Positions 18,286 through 27,886 of a stretch of DNA of 64,000 nucleotides are shown piece after piece. The notes below the pieces were generated by a model. The model saw only the letters and a list, made by a program, of their open reading frames with translations, searched no databases and was not told where the DNA came from. This DNA comes from Lutimonas zeaxanthinifaciens (GTDB taxonomy: Bacteria; Bacteroidota; Bacteroidia; Flavobacteriales; Flavobacteriaceae). The first letter of the stretch is position 1; every line of letters begins with the position of its first letter. Made by a program: the position numbers and the translations under genes. The DNA is taken from assembly GCF_030503675.1 (NCBI RefSeq), contig NZ_CP129964.1:1116001-1180000 (forward strand), given 5' to 3'.

Positions 18286-20358
18286 ATGTTCAAAAAACTA
18301 GTAATTACTGTTCTGTTCTTCTCTATGTTTTTAAATTCAGAAGCACAGGAAAATGGGATACAGGAAGATAAGCAAATCAGCTTAATGCCATGGCCTGAGC
18401 AGGTTGAGGTCAAAGTCAACGGATTCAAAATTGGCAATGATTTTAGCATTTATATTCATGGAGATGTATCGGAAACTTCAAGAATTTACAAAGCAGCTGT
18501 TCGATTTATACGTCATACCACGGATAAAACAGGTGTTTTTGTTTCTCAAGGGTTTCCAAATACCGATAATATCACTTCAGAATCCGCGACCCTGAACATT
18601 CATTTTGACCAGGAAGCCAAGGTTGAGCAGGGAATCGATGAATCGTATAAATTAAGTGTTGGTTCAGAAAGTATTGAGATCCAAGCAGCTACGGATATCG
18701 GTGCTATGCACGGACTTTCCTCTTTGCTACAGCTTATTGAGGCTCAGGGAGGTCATTATGAGTTCAAAGGAGTGGAAATTCAGGACAGTCCTAGGTTTGT
18801 ATGGAGGGGACTGATGATGGATGTGAGCAGGCACTTTATGCCTGTTGATGTGGTGAAAAGAAACCTTGATGCCATGGCTTTGGTTAAATTAAATGTTTTT
18901 CACTGGCACCTTTCTGATGATCAGGGATTCAGGATAGAGACCAAGTCACTTCCTGAATTGCATGAAAAGGCATCAGATGGATTGTACTATACCCAAGAGG
19001 AAATAAAGGATATTGTTCGCTATGCTGATGACAGGGGAATCCGAGTGATCCCTGAACTTGATGTTCCGGGGCATGGAACCGCTTTTCTAACCGCATTCCC
19101 TGAATTTGGGAGCAAGGAAGGAATGACCTATTCTGTAGAAAGGAATTCAGGAATCTTTGATCCCACGCTCGACCCTACCAATGAAAAAGTCTATGAGTTT
19201 ATGGATGTTTTGTTTAAGGAGGTAACTACCTTGTTTCCTGATGTTTATTTTCATATTGGAGGTGACGAAAACGCGGGAAGGCACTGGGATGAAAACCCAA
19301 AGATCCAGCAATTTATGAAGGAGAACAATCTAAAAGACAATCATGAACTGCAGACTTATTTTAACATCAAACTTCAAAAGATTCTTGAGAAATACGGAAA
19401 ATCATTAATGGGCTGGGAAGAGATCATGACTGAAAATATGCCAAAAACGGCTCTTATTCATTCATGGCGCGGTGTAAACGAAGGTATGGAGCCTGGGGAA
19501 TCACTTGTAAAAGCGGTCAAGAACGGATATCAAACCATTCTTTCAAATGGCTATTATATTGACCTGATGCTCTCAGTAGAAGAGCATTATGTAGTAGATC
19601 CGATGCCCGCCGTGGAATTGACAAAGGAGGAATCAGATCGAATCCTGGGAGGAGAGGCTACCATGTGGGCGGAACTGGTAACTCCCTTAACGGTAGATTC
19701 TAGAATCTGGCCAAGAACCGCGGCGATTGCGGAAAGATTCTGGTCGCCTCAGGAAGTTCGTGACCTGGAAAGCATGCACAACAGACTTGAAGTAGTAAAT
19801 AGGTACCTGGAACTCATCGGCATAAGAAATCAGCAGGTTCAGGAATACCTGCTTCGAAATATTTCGAATTATCAGGACACACATGCGCTTCGACAACTGG
19901 TCAATATCAGTGAGCCCTTTGAAATCTATTCAAGAAATGCCGGGGGGACACAGTATCAGACCTATTCACCTTTTACCTTGTTTGCAGATGCCTGTACAGC
20001 GGATGCCAAGGATAAAAGAAAGTTCCATAAACTGGTAACAAAATATATAGAAAGTCAGGATGCTGCTTCTAAAGAGAAACTTGTATCTATGTTGGAAAGG
20101 TATGCTTCAATAGAAGAATCATTGGGATCGATAGCCCCAAATGCTCCTTTGGTTGGAAGGGTTTTACCTTACGCAAAAAGAGTTTCCGGGATAGCGGCGC
20201 TGACTGGTAAAGGACTGGAAGAAGGAATGTTGTCAGCGATTGATTTGGAAGGGTTAAAAACTTTGTTAGGTCAAAAGGAGGACCCAGCGATAAATCTTGA
20301 TGTGGAGCTTGCCCTTTCAAAGGATATTGAAAAACTTGCTGAGTTTTTGTCCAAATAA
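18286..20358 (+). CDS. GH20 beta-N-acetylhexosaminidase
   Basis: A 690-residue exported hydrolase (signal MFKKLVITVLFFSMFLNSEAQ). Residues about 30-160 are the non-catalytic GH20b domain. The catalytic TIM barrel from about 165 shows FVWRGLMMDVSRHFMP, KLNVFHWHLSDDQGFRIE and the catalytic pair in VYFHIGGDENAGRHW: Asp positions the substrate acetamido group and Glu is the general acid. WGGEATMWAEL-type sequence (GGEATMWAELVTPLTV) and WPRTAAIAERFWSP complete the site. It releases terminal GlcNAc or GalNAc. About 150 residues after the barrel are of unknown function. It is followed after 15 bp by an SMP-30 protein, so the two are probably one operon. Confidence 0.95.
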   Translation: MFKKLVITVLFFSMFLNSEAQENGIQEDKQISLMPWPEQVEVKVNGFKIGNDFSIYIHGDVSETSRIYKAAVRFIRHTTDKTGVFVSQGFPNTDNITSESATLNIHFDQEAKVEQGIDESYKLSVGSESIEIQAATDIGAMHGLSSLLQLIEAQGGHYEFKGVEIQDSPRFVWRGLMMDVSRHFMPVDVVKRNLDAMALVKLNVFHWHLSDDQGFRIETKSLPELHEKASDGLYYTQEEIKDIVRYADDRGIRVIPELDVPGHGTAFLTAFPEFGSKEGMTYSVERNSGIFDPTLDPTNEKVYEFMDVLFKEVTTLFPDVYFHIGGDENAGRHWDENPKIQQFMKENNLKDNHELQTYFNIKLQKILEKYGKSLMGWEEIMTENMPKTALIHSWRGVNEGMEPGESLVKAVKNGYQTILSNGYYIDLMLSVEEHYVVDPMPAVELTKEESDRILGGEATMWAELVTPLTVDSRIWPRTAAIAERFWSPQEVRDLESMHNRLEVVNRYLELIGIRNQQVQEYLLRNISNYQDTHALRQLVNISEPFEIYSRNAGGTQYQTYSPFTLFADACTADAKDKRKFHKLVTKYIESQDAASKEKLVSMLERYASIEESLGSIAPNAPLVGRVLPYAKRVSGIAALTGKGLEEGMLSAIDLEGLKTLLGQKEDPAINLDVELALSKDIEKLAEFLSK

Positions 20359-20373
20359 TTAAAATGTCCGGAT

Positions 20374-21264
20374 ATGATTTTAAACAGGTTTAAATTACGA
20401 TCAATGAATTGGGTGATTTTGATCTCTGTCTTTGTTCTTGCAGGATTTCAGGAGAAAGACAAAAGTCTTGATTTCACGAAAGAAGGTCTATTTACATCAG
20501 GAATTGAAGGCCCTGCAGTGAACAGTGAAGGATTGTTGTATGCCGTTAACTTTGAAAGAGAGGGAACCATCGGACAAGTCACTATGGAAGGAAAAGCCTC
20601 TGTTTTTGTTGAACTCCCCAATGGAAGTGTTGGAAACGGAATTCGTTTTGACAAAAATGACAACATGTATATTGCCGATTATGTAAATCACAACGTACTT
20701 TATATTCCACAGGGAAGTAAAGATGTCAGTATTTACGCGCATCACAAGGACCTGAACCAACCCAATGACCTTGCTATTGCACCCAATGGGATATTATATG
20801 CCAGTGATCCGAACTGGAAGGAAAGTACCGGTAAATTATGGATGGTTTCCAAGGACGGATTTCATTTACTAGAGGAAAATATGGGGACTACCAATGGAGT
20901 AGAAGTATCTCCTGATGGCAAAACACTATATGTAAATGAATCAGTTCAAAGGAAAATCTGGAAGTATGATATTGAGCCTTCCGGTAAGGTTGGGAATAAA
21001 TCATTGTTCTATTCTTTTGATGATCATGGTTTGGACGGTATGCGATGTGATAACAAGGGGAACCTGTATGTTTGTCGATACGATGCTGGCCAGGTGGTTG
21101 TTTTAAGTCCGGAGTCCAGGCATTTGAGGACAGTCATTTTAACCGGGAAAAAACCTACCAATATTGCCTTTGGAGGAAAGGACGGCAGGCAGTGCTTTGT
21201 TACGATGCAAGGCCGTGGTTGTATTGAAACCTTTAAAGCAGAACATCCAGGCAGAAATTTTTGA
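20374..21264 (+). CDS. SMP-30/gluconolactonase-family beta-propeller protein, exported
   Basis: A six-bladed propeller of 296 residues. An N-terminal hydrophobic stretch, MNWVILISVFVLAGFQ, starts at an internal ATG (codon 11), which may be the true start. Recognisable blades include GIEGPAVNSEGLLYAVNF, NGIRFDKNDNMYIADY, QPNDLAIAPNGILYASDPNW, NGVEVSPDGKTLYVNES and GLDGMRCDNKGNLYVCRYD, the usual metal-binding Glu/Asn/Asp arrangement of SMP-30 lactonases. It may hydrolyse a sugar lactone in the periplasm, which would fit oxidative sugar metabolism further left. It is close behind the GH20 gene. Confidence 0.85.
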   Translation: MILNRFKLRSMNWVILISVFVLAGFQEKDKSLDFTKEGLFTSGIEGPAVNSEGLLYAVNFEREGTIGQVTMEGKASVFVELPNGSVGNGIRFDKNDNMYIADYVNHNVLYIPQGSKDVSIYAHHKDLNQPNDLAIAPNGILYASDPNWKESTGKLWMVSKDGFHLLEENMGTTNGVEVSPDGKTLYVNESVQRKIWKYDIEPSGKVGNKSLFYSFDDHGLDGMRCDNKGNLYVCRYDAGQVVVLSPESRHLRTVILTGKKPTNIAFGGKDGRQCFVTMQGRGCIETFKAEHPGRNF

Positions 21265-21331
21265 TATTTTTGTGACGCTTTTTCTTTAAAACATCTTTAA
21301 AACCCTTGTGGATTAAGGGAATTATAACTTT

Positions 21332-21345
21332 CGAAATCGATTTCG
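21332..21345. promoter_or_regulatory. Perfect 14-bp palindrome upstream of pfkA
   Basis: CGAAATCGATTTCG is its own reverse complement and lies about 80 bp before the pfkA start, immediately upstream of a Bacteroidota-type promoter candidate. It looks like an operator for a dimeric regulator. Eleven bases recur in the divergent region before the AraC gene. Confidence 0.45.
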
Positions 21346-21363
21346 TTTAAAGTTAGCCATTCA

Positions 21364-21395
21364 TTGAATATTGCGCTTTTTTATTATTATTTTTG
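21364..21395 (+). promoter_or_regulatory. Candidate Bacteroidota promoter for pfkA-gapA
   Basis: TATTTTTG matches the TAnnTTTG -7 element, and a TTG lies 21 bp upstream as a -33 element. The -7 element ends 18 bp before the pfkA ATG. The elements were matched by eye. Confidence 0.45.
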
Positions 21396-21413
21396 TGTGT
21401 TTTTAAATAGAAT

Positions 21414-22400
21414 ATGAAAAGATTTATTAGAAAAGTAGCAGTAATGACATCGGGGGGAGATTCTCCCGGGATGAATGCCGCGATCAGAGCGGTGGTTCGC
21501 TCATGTGCTTATTACAAGCTTGAGAGCGTAGGAATATACAGAGGATATCAGGGAATGATCGAAGGAGACATCGTACCGATGTCGGCAAGAGATGTTCATC
21601 ATATCATTCAAAAAGGAGGTACCGTATTAAAATCGGCCAGATCTAAAGAGTTCATGACCATTGAAGGGCGAAAAAAAGCTCATGATAGTTTGGTAAAGCA
21701 TAATGTTGATGCCTTGGTGGTGATTGGTGGTGACGGTTCTTTTACCGGAGGAATGATCTTTAGCCAGGAATATGATTTTCCTGTTATTGGAATTCCCGGA
21801 ACCATAGACAACGATATTTTTGGAACCGATTTTACACTGGGATATGATACAGCACTGAATACGGCCATGGAAGTTATTGACAAAATCAGGGATACGGCCA
21901 GTTCACACAATCGCTTGTTCTTTGTGGAAGTAATGGGACGTGATTCAGGATTTATAGCTTTGAATACCGGTATTGGTGCAGGTGCCGAAGAAATACTGAT
22001 CCCGGAGGAAGACATGGGGCTGGATCGATTGTTACAATCTCTTGAAAAGAGCAGACGTTCAGGTAAATCATCAAGTCTTGTAGTGGTAGCTGAAGGGGAT
22101 AAAACGGGTTCAAATGTTTTTGAACTGGCAAACTACGTAGAGAAGAACTTACCTCAGTATGATGTAAGGGTTTCTGTATTGGGTCATATGCAGCGCGGTG
22201 GTTCACCAAGTTGTTTTGACCGTGTACTGGCAAGCAGAATGGGTGTAAAAGCTGTTGAATTGTTGATCGATAATCATACCAATAAAATGGTCGGGGTCCA
22301 GAATAATGAAATGGTAGCGGTTGACCTGGAAAATGCCGTAAAAGAACACCATAAAATACCAGCAGAAATATTGAGAATATCTGATATAATGTCAGTATAA
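21414..22400 (+). CDS. pfkA: ATP-dependent 6-phosphofructokinase
   Basis: A 328-residue PfkA catalysing Fru6P + ATP to Fru1,6P2 in glycolysis. The N-terminal motif is TSGGDSPGMNAAIRAVVR; GGDGS at 105-109 and PGTIDND at 128-134 carry Gly at the two positions that distinguish ATP users from PPi users. The catalytic Asp is in TIDND, and the substrate loop MGRDSGFIAL is intact. It is followed after 28 bp by gapA, so the two are co-transcribed. It contrasts with the second phosphofructokinase about 2 kb downstream. Confidence 0.96.
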   Translation: MKRFIRKVAVMTSGGDSPGMNAAIRAVVRSCAYYKLESVGIYRGYQGMIEGDIVPMSARDVHHIIQKGGTVLKSARSKEFMTIEGRKKAHDSLVKHNVDALVVIGGDGSFTGGMIFSQEYDFPVIGIPGTIDNDIFGTDFTLGYDTALNTAMEVIDKIRDTASSHNRLFFVEVMGRDSGFIALNTGIGAGAEEILIPEEDMGLDRLLQSLEKSRRSGKSSSLVVVAEGDKTGSNVFELANYVEKNLPQYDVRVSVLGHMQRGGSPSCFDRVLASRMGVKAVELLIDNHTNKMVGVQNNEMVAVDLENAVKEHHKIPAEILRISDIMSV

Positions 22401-22416
22401 ATAAATTTAATTTTAA

Positions 22417-23424
<1,008 letters not shown>

Positions 23425-23444
23425 TCAAAAAGGACTAAAATTTG

Positions 23445-23476
23445 AAAAGCTGCCTCAAACGAGGCAGCTTTTTTTT
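23445..23476 (+). terminator. Rho-independent terminator of pfkA-gapA
   Basis: A 12-bp stem, AAAAGCTGCCTC/GAGGCAGCTTTT, with an AAAC loop is followed by an uninterrupted T-run. It lies about 20 bp after the gapA stop. Confidence 0.92.
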
Positions 23477-23642
23477 TATCCGATTTTCCTAAGATTTGTC
23501 ATAAATTGTGTAAAATGTTTTCATAAATTTACGAGAGTTAAATTTTAACTGAAAACTTTTTACAGTAAATTCTTGAAATCCAGCATGTGTAATGGTGGAT
23601 TTTAAGTGTTAATCATGTTCATTAATTTCTAAATATTGTTTT

Positions 23643-24848
23643 ATGGCAAATACTAAAAAAATAAAAGGCGTTATCGCTATTCTGACCGGCGGGGGAGATG
23701 TACCCGGCCTGAACCCGGCTATTCGTGCAATTACGATACGTGCCAATCGAGAAGGATATACGGTTCTTGGCCTGCGCCGTGGATGGGCCGGAATCACAGA
23801 ACTGGTAAGGGATAAGAAAGCTGATAACAGCAAATGTTTTATGGTCCTTACCAATGATATCGTCAACAAAGCAGGCCGTACCGGTGGAACTTTTTTACAT
23901 TCATCACGTACCAAGCCTAGTAAAATGCCAAAAGCACATGTCCCGGAGCATTTAAAGGATTCCTACAATAAAGATTTTAATGACCTGACTCCTGAAATTA
24001 TTAAAAACCTGGAATGGCTGGGAGTGGATTATCTGATACCAATTGGTGGAGATGATACACTAAGCTACGGTGTACGCTTGTATAAAGAAGGGGTAAAAGT
24101 CGTGGCTATTCCAAAGACCATGGATAATGACGTACCTGGAACGGATTATTGCATAGGGTTTAGTACCTGTGTTACTCGTACCATCCATATGACCAATAAT
24201 CTCAGAACATCGGCAGGATCGCATGAAAGAATTCTGGTTATGGAAGTGTTTGGGCGATATGCAGGATTTACAGCTATGTTGCCCGCAATGGCCGGATCAG
24301 CTAATCGCTGCGTGATACCAGAATACCAGTTTGACATCAATCACCTGACCGAACTCCTGGTACAGGATAGAAATGATAACCCAAGTAAGTATTCTGTAGT
24401 GCTTGTTTCTGAGGGAGCCATGTTCAAAGGAGGTGAAATGGTATTTCAGGATTCCGAAAAGGATATGTTCGGACATGCTAAATTGGGGGGAATAGGTGAT
24501 CTTATTTCTTCTGAGATCAAAGGCCTTTCTGCAAATTATAACAATGGAAAAACGATCAATATCATTAATCAGAAACTTGGATATCTGGTACGTGGTGGAG
24601 ATCCTGATGCTGTTGATTCTATAGTACCTATGGCTTACGGAAACCTTGCACTGGATCTGATTCTTGGAGGTTTCCACGGACGTCTGGTTGTTCTCAAGAA
24701 CGGCCGATATGACGATGTGCCTTTAGATGTGGTCACAAACTCAAAAAAGATCGTTAATGTTGATAAGTATTATAATATCAAGCGCTTAAGGCCTCATTAT
24801 AACCGATTTGAAATGAAGCCAATGTTCTTGATGGCCGCAGACAGTTAA
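23643..24848 (+). CDS. Phosphofructokinase with pyrophosphate-type signature
   Basis: A 401-residue PFK homologue, longer than classical ATP-PFK. It begins IAILTGGGDVPGLNPAIRA. At the two phosphoryl-donor positions it carries GGDD (135-138) and PKTMDND (157-163); Asp and Lys there are the marks of PPi-dependent enzymes, while the neighbour at the pfkA locus has Gly at both. It would therefore perform reversible Fru6P/Fru1,6P2 conversion with pyrophosphate. Some family members with this signature still use ATP, so donor choice is inferred. It stands alone, about 220 bp after gapA, beyond a terminator. Confidence 0.88.
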   Translation: MANTKKIKGVIAILTGGGDVPGLNPAIRAITIRANREGYTVLGLRRGWAGITELVRDKKADNSKCFMVLTNDIVNKAGRTGGTFLHSSRTKPSKMPKAHVPEHLKDSYNKDFNDLTPEIIKNLEWLGVDYLIPIGGDDTLSYGVRLYKEGVKVVAIPKTMDNDVPGTDYCIGFSTCVTRTIHMTNNLRTSAGSHERILVMEVFGRYAGFTAMLPAMAGSANRCVIPEYQFDINHLTELLVQDRNDNPSKYSVVLVSEGAMFKGGEMVFQDSEKDMFGHAKLGGIGDLISSEIKGLSANYNNGKTINIINQKLGYLVRGGDPDAVDSIVPMAYGNLALDLILGGFHGRLVVLKNGRYDDVPLDVVTNSKKIVNVDKYYNIKRLRPHYNRFEMKPMFLMAADS

Positions 24849-24945
24849 GTCTGGAAACGGTTCCTAATTTATTCAGAAATTCAAGAGGGTTCGCAAGGGA
24901 TCATTCCCCTGTGGACCTTTCTCTTTTTTATTTATATTTGATTTG

Positions 24946-25803
24946 ATGAGCGAGGTCAAGATCATAGAATGTCCAAGGGACGCCATGCAGGGGATCAAAA
25001 GCCATTTTATTCCTACAGCAGCCAAGGCAATATATATCAATGCATTGTTGAAGGTAGGTTTTGACACGGTCGATTTTGGAAGTTTTGTTTCTCCTAAAGC
25101 AATTCCCCAGATGCGCGATACGGCCGCAGTTCTATCAAGACTGGATCTTTCTGAAACCTCCTCTAAATTACTGGCTATTGTTGCCAATACACGTGGTGCA
25201 GAGGATGCATGTGCTTTTGACGAGATCGACTATCTTGGTTTCCCTTTTTCCATTTCTGAGAATTTTCAAATGAGAAATACAGGTAAGACCATAGATCAGT
25301 CGCTCGGGACCTTGGAAAGTATCATAAAACTGGCCGAAAAGAATCGAAAAGAGGTGGTAGCTTATTTATCTATGGGATTCGGAAATCCTTACGGAGATCC
25401 CTGGAATGTTGATATTGTGGCTCAATGGACCGATACACTGGCCAAAATGGGGGTTAAGATTCTTTCCTTATCCGATACGATTGGAGTGGCAAGGGGAGAG
25501 GTAATCGGGTATTTATTTAAACATCTGATACCCAAATATCCTGAAATTGAGTTTGGGGCTCACTTACATACGAATCTGGGTTACTGGCATGAAAAAGTTG
25601 ATGCGGCATTTCAGGCAGGTTGCAATCGTTTTGACGGTGCCATCAAAGGTTATGGCGGTTGTCCTATGGCGAAAGATGAATTGACAGGAAATATGCCCAC
25701 CGAAAAATTACTGACTTATTTTACTTCACAAAAAGTATCTACCGGAATTAATCCGTTAAGCTTTGAAACAGCATTCAATGAAGCTTTAAATATATTTAAC
25801 TAA
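24946..25803 (+). CDS. Hydroxymethylglutaryl-CoA lyase
   Basis: A 285-residue DRE-TIM metallolyase splitting HMG-CoA to acetoacetate and acetyl-CoA, the last step of leucine degradation. The start of the barrel is IIECPRDAMQGIKSHFIPT (family form: E-PRD-Q-), then VDFGSFVSPKAIPQM and the C-terminal glycine/cysteine loop KGYGGCPMAKDELTGN with the active-site Cys, plus FGAHLHTN with metal-binding His residues. I started at ATG rather than the TTG one codon earlier. Other leucine-pathway genes are not adjacent. Confidence 0.9.
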   Translation: MSEVKIIECPRDAMQGIKSHFIPTAAKAIYINALLKVGFDTVDFGSFVSPKAIPQMRDTAAVLSRLDLSETSSKLLAIVANTRGAEDACAFDEIDYLGFPFSISENFQMRNTGKTIDQSLGTLESIIKLAEKNRKEVVAYLSMGFGNPYGDPWNVDIVAQWTDTLAKMGVKILSLSDTIGVARGEVIGYLFKHLIPKYPEIEFGAHLHTNLGYWHEKVDAAFQAGCNRFDGAIKGYGGCPMAKDELTGNMPTEKLLTYFTSQKVSTGINPLSFETAFNEALNIFN

Positions 25804-25814
25804 GTACTGAAGAT

Positions 25815-26555
25815 CTATTTCACCTCGTCAAAGGCTCCTACTGCCGCACCGATAATTCCGGCTTCGTTTTTGTTCTCTGCAGGAATAATTCGGGTTCTGA
25901 TCTTGATTTCATCTTTAAATCGATCTATTTTTTTACTGGCACCACCTCCAATAATAAAAAGATCAGGTGAAAGTATCAATTCGATATGTTTAAAGTATTT
26001 ATTGAGCCGCTTTCCCCATTTTGTATAACTCAGGTCTTCTTTTTTACGTATTGAATCAGCTGCGTACTTTTCAAAAGGCGCTCCTTTAAAGGTAACGTGG
26101 CCCAATTCAGAATTAGGAATTAAGGCTCCGTTGAAGAAAAGGCCTGAACCAATACCTGTACCCAGGGTGATTACTGCTACCAGACCATCTTTCCCTTTTC
26201 CGGCTCCAAAATGCATTTCAGCTTCCGCCGCGGCATCCGCGTCATTGATCACTGTAAATTCCAAACCGGTAACGCTTTTAAACAATTCATCTGCCTGAAC
26301 ACCTTTCCAGTCCGGGTGAAGATTACCTCCGCTCAAACATTTTCCATGAGATAAAGGTGTGGGAAATCCGGCGCCAACTTCTCCCCTCCAATTAAAATGA
26401 TCCACGATCTGATGAACGACTTTGGCCACTTCAGCTGGCAGCGCAGGGCGCGGTGTAGGCAATCTGAACTTCTCAGTAAGCAGGTCTCCAGTAGTTGTAT
26501 CGACGATTGCCCCTTTGATTCCGGTTCCGCCGATGTCAATACCCAGTATTTGCAT
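25815..26555 (-). CDS. ROK-family glucokinase, polyphosphate-glucokinase type
   Basis: A 246-residue sugar kinase of the ROK/actin-like ATPase fold. It starts [17 protein letters not shown] (phosphate 1 loop), has [12 protein letters not shown] with the catalytic Asp, and [20 protein letters not shown] as the second phosphate loop; the C-terminal [11 protein letters not shown] is the adenosine motif. The zinc-binding cysteine cluster of typical ROK repressors and kinases is absent, which, with the small size, matches polyphosphate/ATP glucokinases. It feeds glucose into the glycolytic genes to its left. It is convergent with HMG-CoA lyase, with 11 bp between stops. Confidence 0.85.
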   Translation of the reverse strand: MQILGIDIGGTGIKGAIVDTTTGDLLTEKFRLPTPRPALPAEVAKVVHQIVDHFNWRGEVGAGFPTPLSHGKCLSGGNLHPDWKGVQADELFKSVTGLEFTVINDADAAAEAEMHFGAGKGKDGLVAVITLGTGIGSGLFFNGALIPNSELGHVTFKGAPFEKYAADSIRKKEDLSYTKWGKRLNKYFKHIELILSPDLFIIGGGASKKIDRFKDEIKIRTRIIPAENKNEAGIIGAAVGAFDEVK

Positions 26556-26651
26556 AATAGTTCGTTTATTTGATTCCTTTATAAGGGATTCAAACTTACT
26601 AATTAAATTCTAGATATTGCAGTATTTAAAACAGGATATATCAATAAAAAA

Positions 26652-26673
26652 CCCTTTCAAAAAAATGAAAGGG
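26652..26673 (-). terminator. Terminator of the small outer-membrane protein gene
   Basis: Read on the minus strand, CCCTTTCA/TGAAAGGG (8 bp, 6-nt loop) is followed by TTTTTTATTG. It lies 44 bp after that gene's stop. Confidence 0.75.
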
Positions 26674-26716
26674 CCCATCAATTAATCTAAGACTCTTATT
26701 TAAGCCTTTAAAAAGT

Positions 26717-27169
26717 TTAGAAATGAATTCCGACGCCAATTCCTCCTGAAGCAGTTTTACCACCTCCGATTTCAAGGATTAGGCCCCACATATCGTTGAA
26801 CTTGTATTCAGCACCTGCGTGAAGATTTAAGCTAAAATCATCTTTATCATCATCACCGGATATAATGAAACCGGCATCCACACCACCCCAGATATCCCAA
26901 GGTTCGGCGAGTTTGAACAATCTGTCGAAATAGTAATCTCCCCGAGCTCCAATGGCTAAGTTGTTTTTGCCACTGAACCAAATTCTGGCTTCCGGAGAAA
27001 CAGTAATATCAGGATGCACCTGAAATTCATAATTTGCAGAAATACTGGAATTGTCACCAAATTTGACAAATACATTTAATGCATTTCCGTGATTTTCCTG
27101 TGCAAATGAGGTTCCTGAAACTGCGAGAAACAAACCTGCAACTAACAGCAAAGTGTAAAAATTTTTCAT
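26717..27169 (-). CDS. Small outer-membrane beta-barrel protein
   Basis: About 150 residues from an internal ATG chosen because it begins the signal peptide MKNFYTLLLVAGLFLAVS...SFAQ. The mature part alternates polar and hydrophobic residues with Gly/aromatic turns (SISANYEFQVHPDITVSPEA, NLAIGARGDYYFDRLF, LNLHAGAEYKFNDMWGLIL) and ends in GGIGVGIHF with a terminal Phe, as in 8-strand outer-membrane barrels. There is no closer family assignment. Monocistronic with its own terminator. Confidence 0.75.
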   Translation of the reverse strand: MKNFYTLLLVAGLFLAVSGTSFAQENHGNALNVFVKFGDNSSISANYEFQVHPDITVSPEARIWFSGKNNLAIGARGDYYFDRLFKLAEPWDIWGGVDAGFIISGDDDKDDFSLNLHAGAEYKFNDMWGLILEIGGGKTASGGIGVGIHF

Positions 27170-27268
27170 AATTGTGTTTTTGTTTAAGTAATGTAAATAT
27201 AACATAAAAAATAATTAGGAAGATTATATTCCAAAAAGCCACAAGAAACTTTTTAATAGCAGTATGGA

Positions 27269-27703
27269 CTAAAACAGAAAGGGAATGAGTCGAAAGGTTT
27301 TTGATTTATATTTTTCATAATTCTTTCCGAAACTCTCTCGCAAAAATTTTTCTTCCAAAAAAATTTTGAGCACAAACACAAGGCACAAAACCAAATAAAT
27401 GAGAAGATGAAGAACTTTAGGCTGATAGATTACTGTTAGGCCAAAGAACAGGATCAGGCCCAAATACATCGGGTTTCTGATGATACGGTAAGGCCCCTTT
27501 CTAACAAAAGACGCATTTGATTTTACCTCGGGCTGAACATTGAACTTACCCGGTTTCATGATTATAACGGCCCAAATACATAAAACAGCAGAAAATAGCT
27601 GAACGAGAAGACCCCAGCCACTCACAAATACTTGCGTGAAAATGGCGAAATAAAAGAAACATAAAAACTGGACTGTTACCAGAACTTTTGAAAGCATTGA
27701 CAT
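27269..27703 (-). CDS. Isoprenylcysteine carboxyl methyltransferase-like membrane protein
   Basis: A 144-residue integral membrane protein with about four helices. The diagnostic C-terminal motif of the ICMT/PEMT membrane methyltransferase group is present: KGPYRIIRNPMYLGLIL and, near the end, EEKFLRESFGKNYEKYK. SAM binds between these two. The substrate of bacterial members is mostly unknown; phospholipid, quinone or small molecules are possible. Not in an obvious operon. Confidence 0.75.
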   Translation of the reverse strand: MSMLSKVLVTVQFLCFFYFAIFTQVFVSGWGLLVQLFSAVLCIWAVIIMKPGKFNVQPEVKSNASFVRKGPYRIIRNPMYLGLILFFGLTVIYQPKVLHLLIYLVLCLVFVLKIFLEEKFLRESFGKNYEKYKSKTFRLIPFLF

Positions 27704-27771
27704 TCGCTAAAAATAGCGATTATTTTCAATAAAAATGGGTTGGGAAGGCCCAAAAACATGACATTTGTCAT

Positions 27772-27796
27772 CTTATTTAAAATTATTCTAAATAAG
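27772..27796. promoter_or_regulatory. AT-rich dyad upstream of porin operon (repeat 1)
   Basis: CTTATTTA and TAAATAAG form a perfect 8-bp inverted repeat with a 9-nt spacer. Its right half, AATTATTCTAAATAAG, recurs 70 bp downstream with one change. It resembles sites of metal-responsive repressors (Fur/DtxR-like) but the regulator is not identified. Confidence 0.45.
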
Positions 27797-27850
27797 CCAT
27801 TGTGGAACCAAAATTTCATTTTACATTTGCCCTAGATATATCTAATTTGT

Positions 27851-27866
27851 AATTAATCTAAATAAG
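27851..27866. promoter_or_regulatory. AT-rich operator-like repeat 2 upstream of porin
   Basis: AATTAATCTAAATAAG is a 15/16 match to the right half of the upstream dyad, spaced exactly 70 bp away (about seven helical turns), and ends 20 bp before the porin start codon. Confidence 0.4.
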
Positions 27867-27886
27867 AATAAGTAAATTTAACCATT

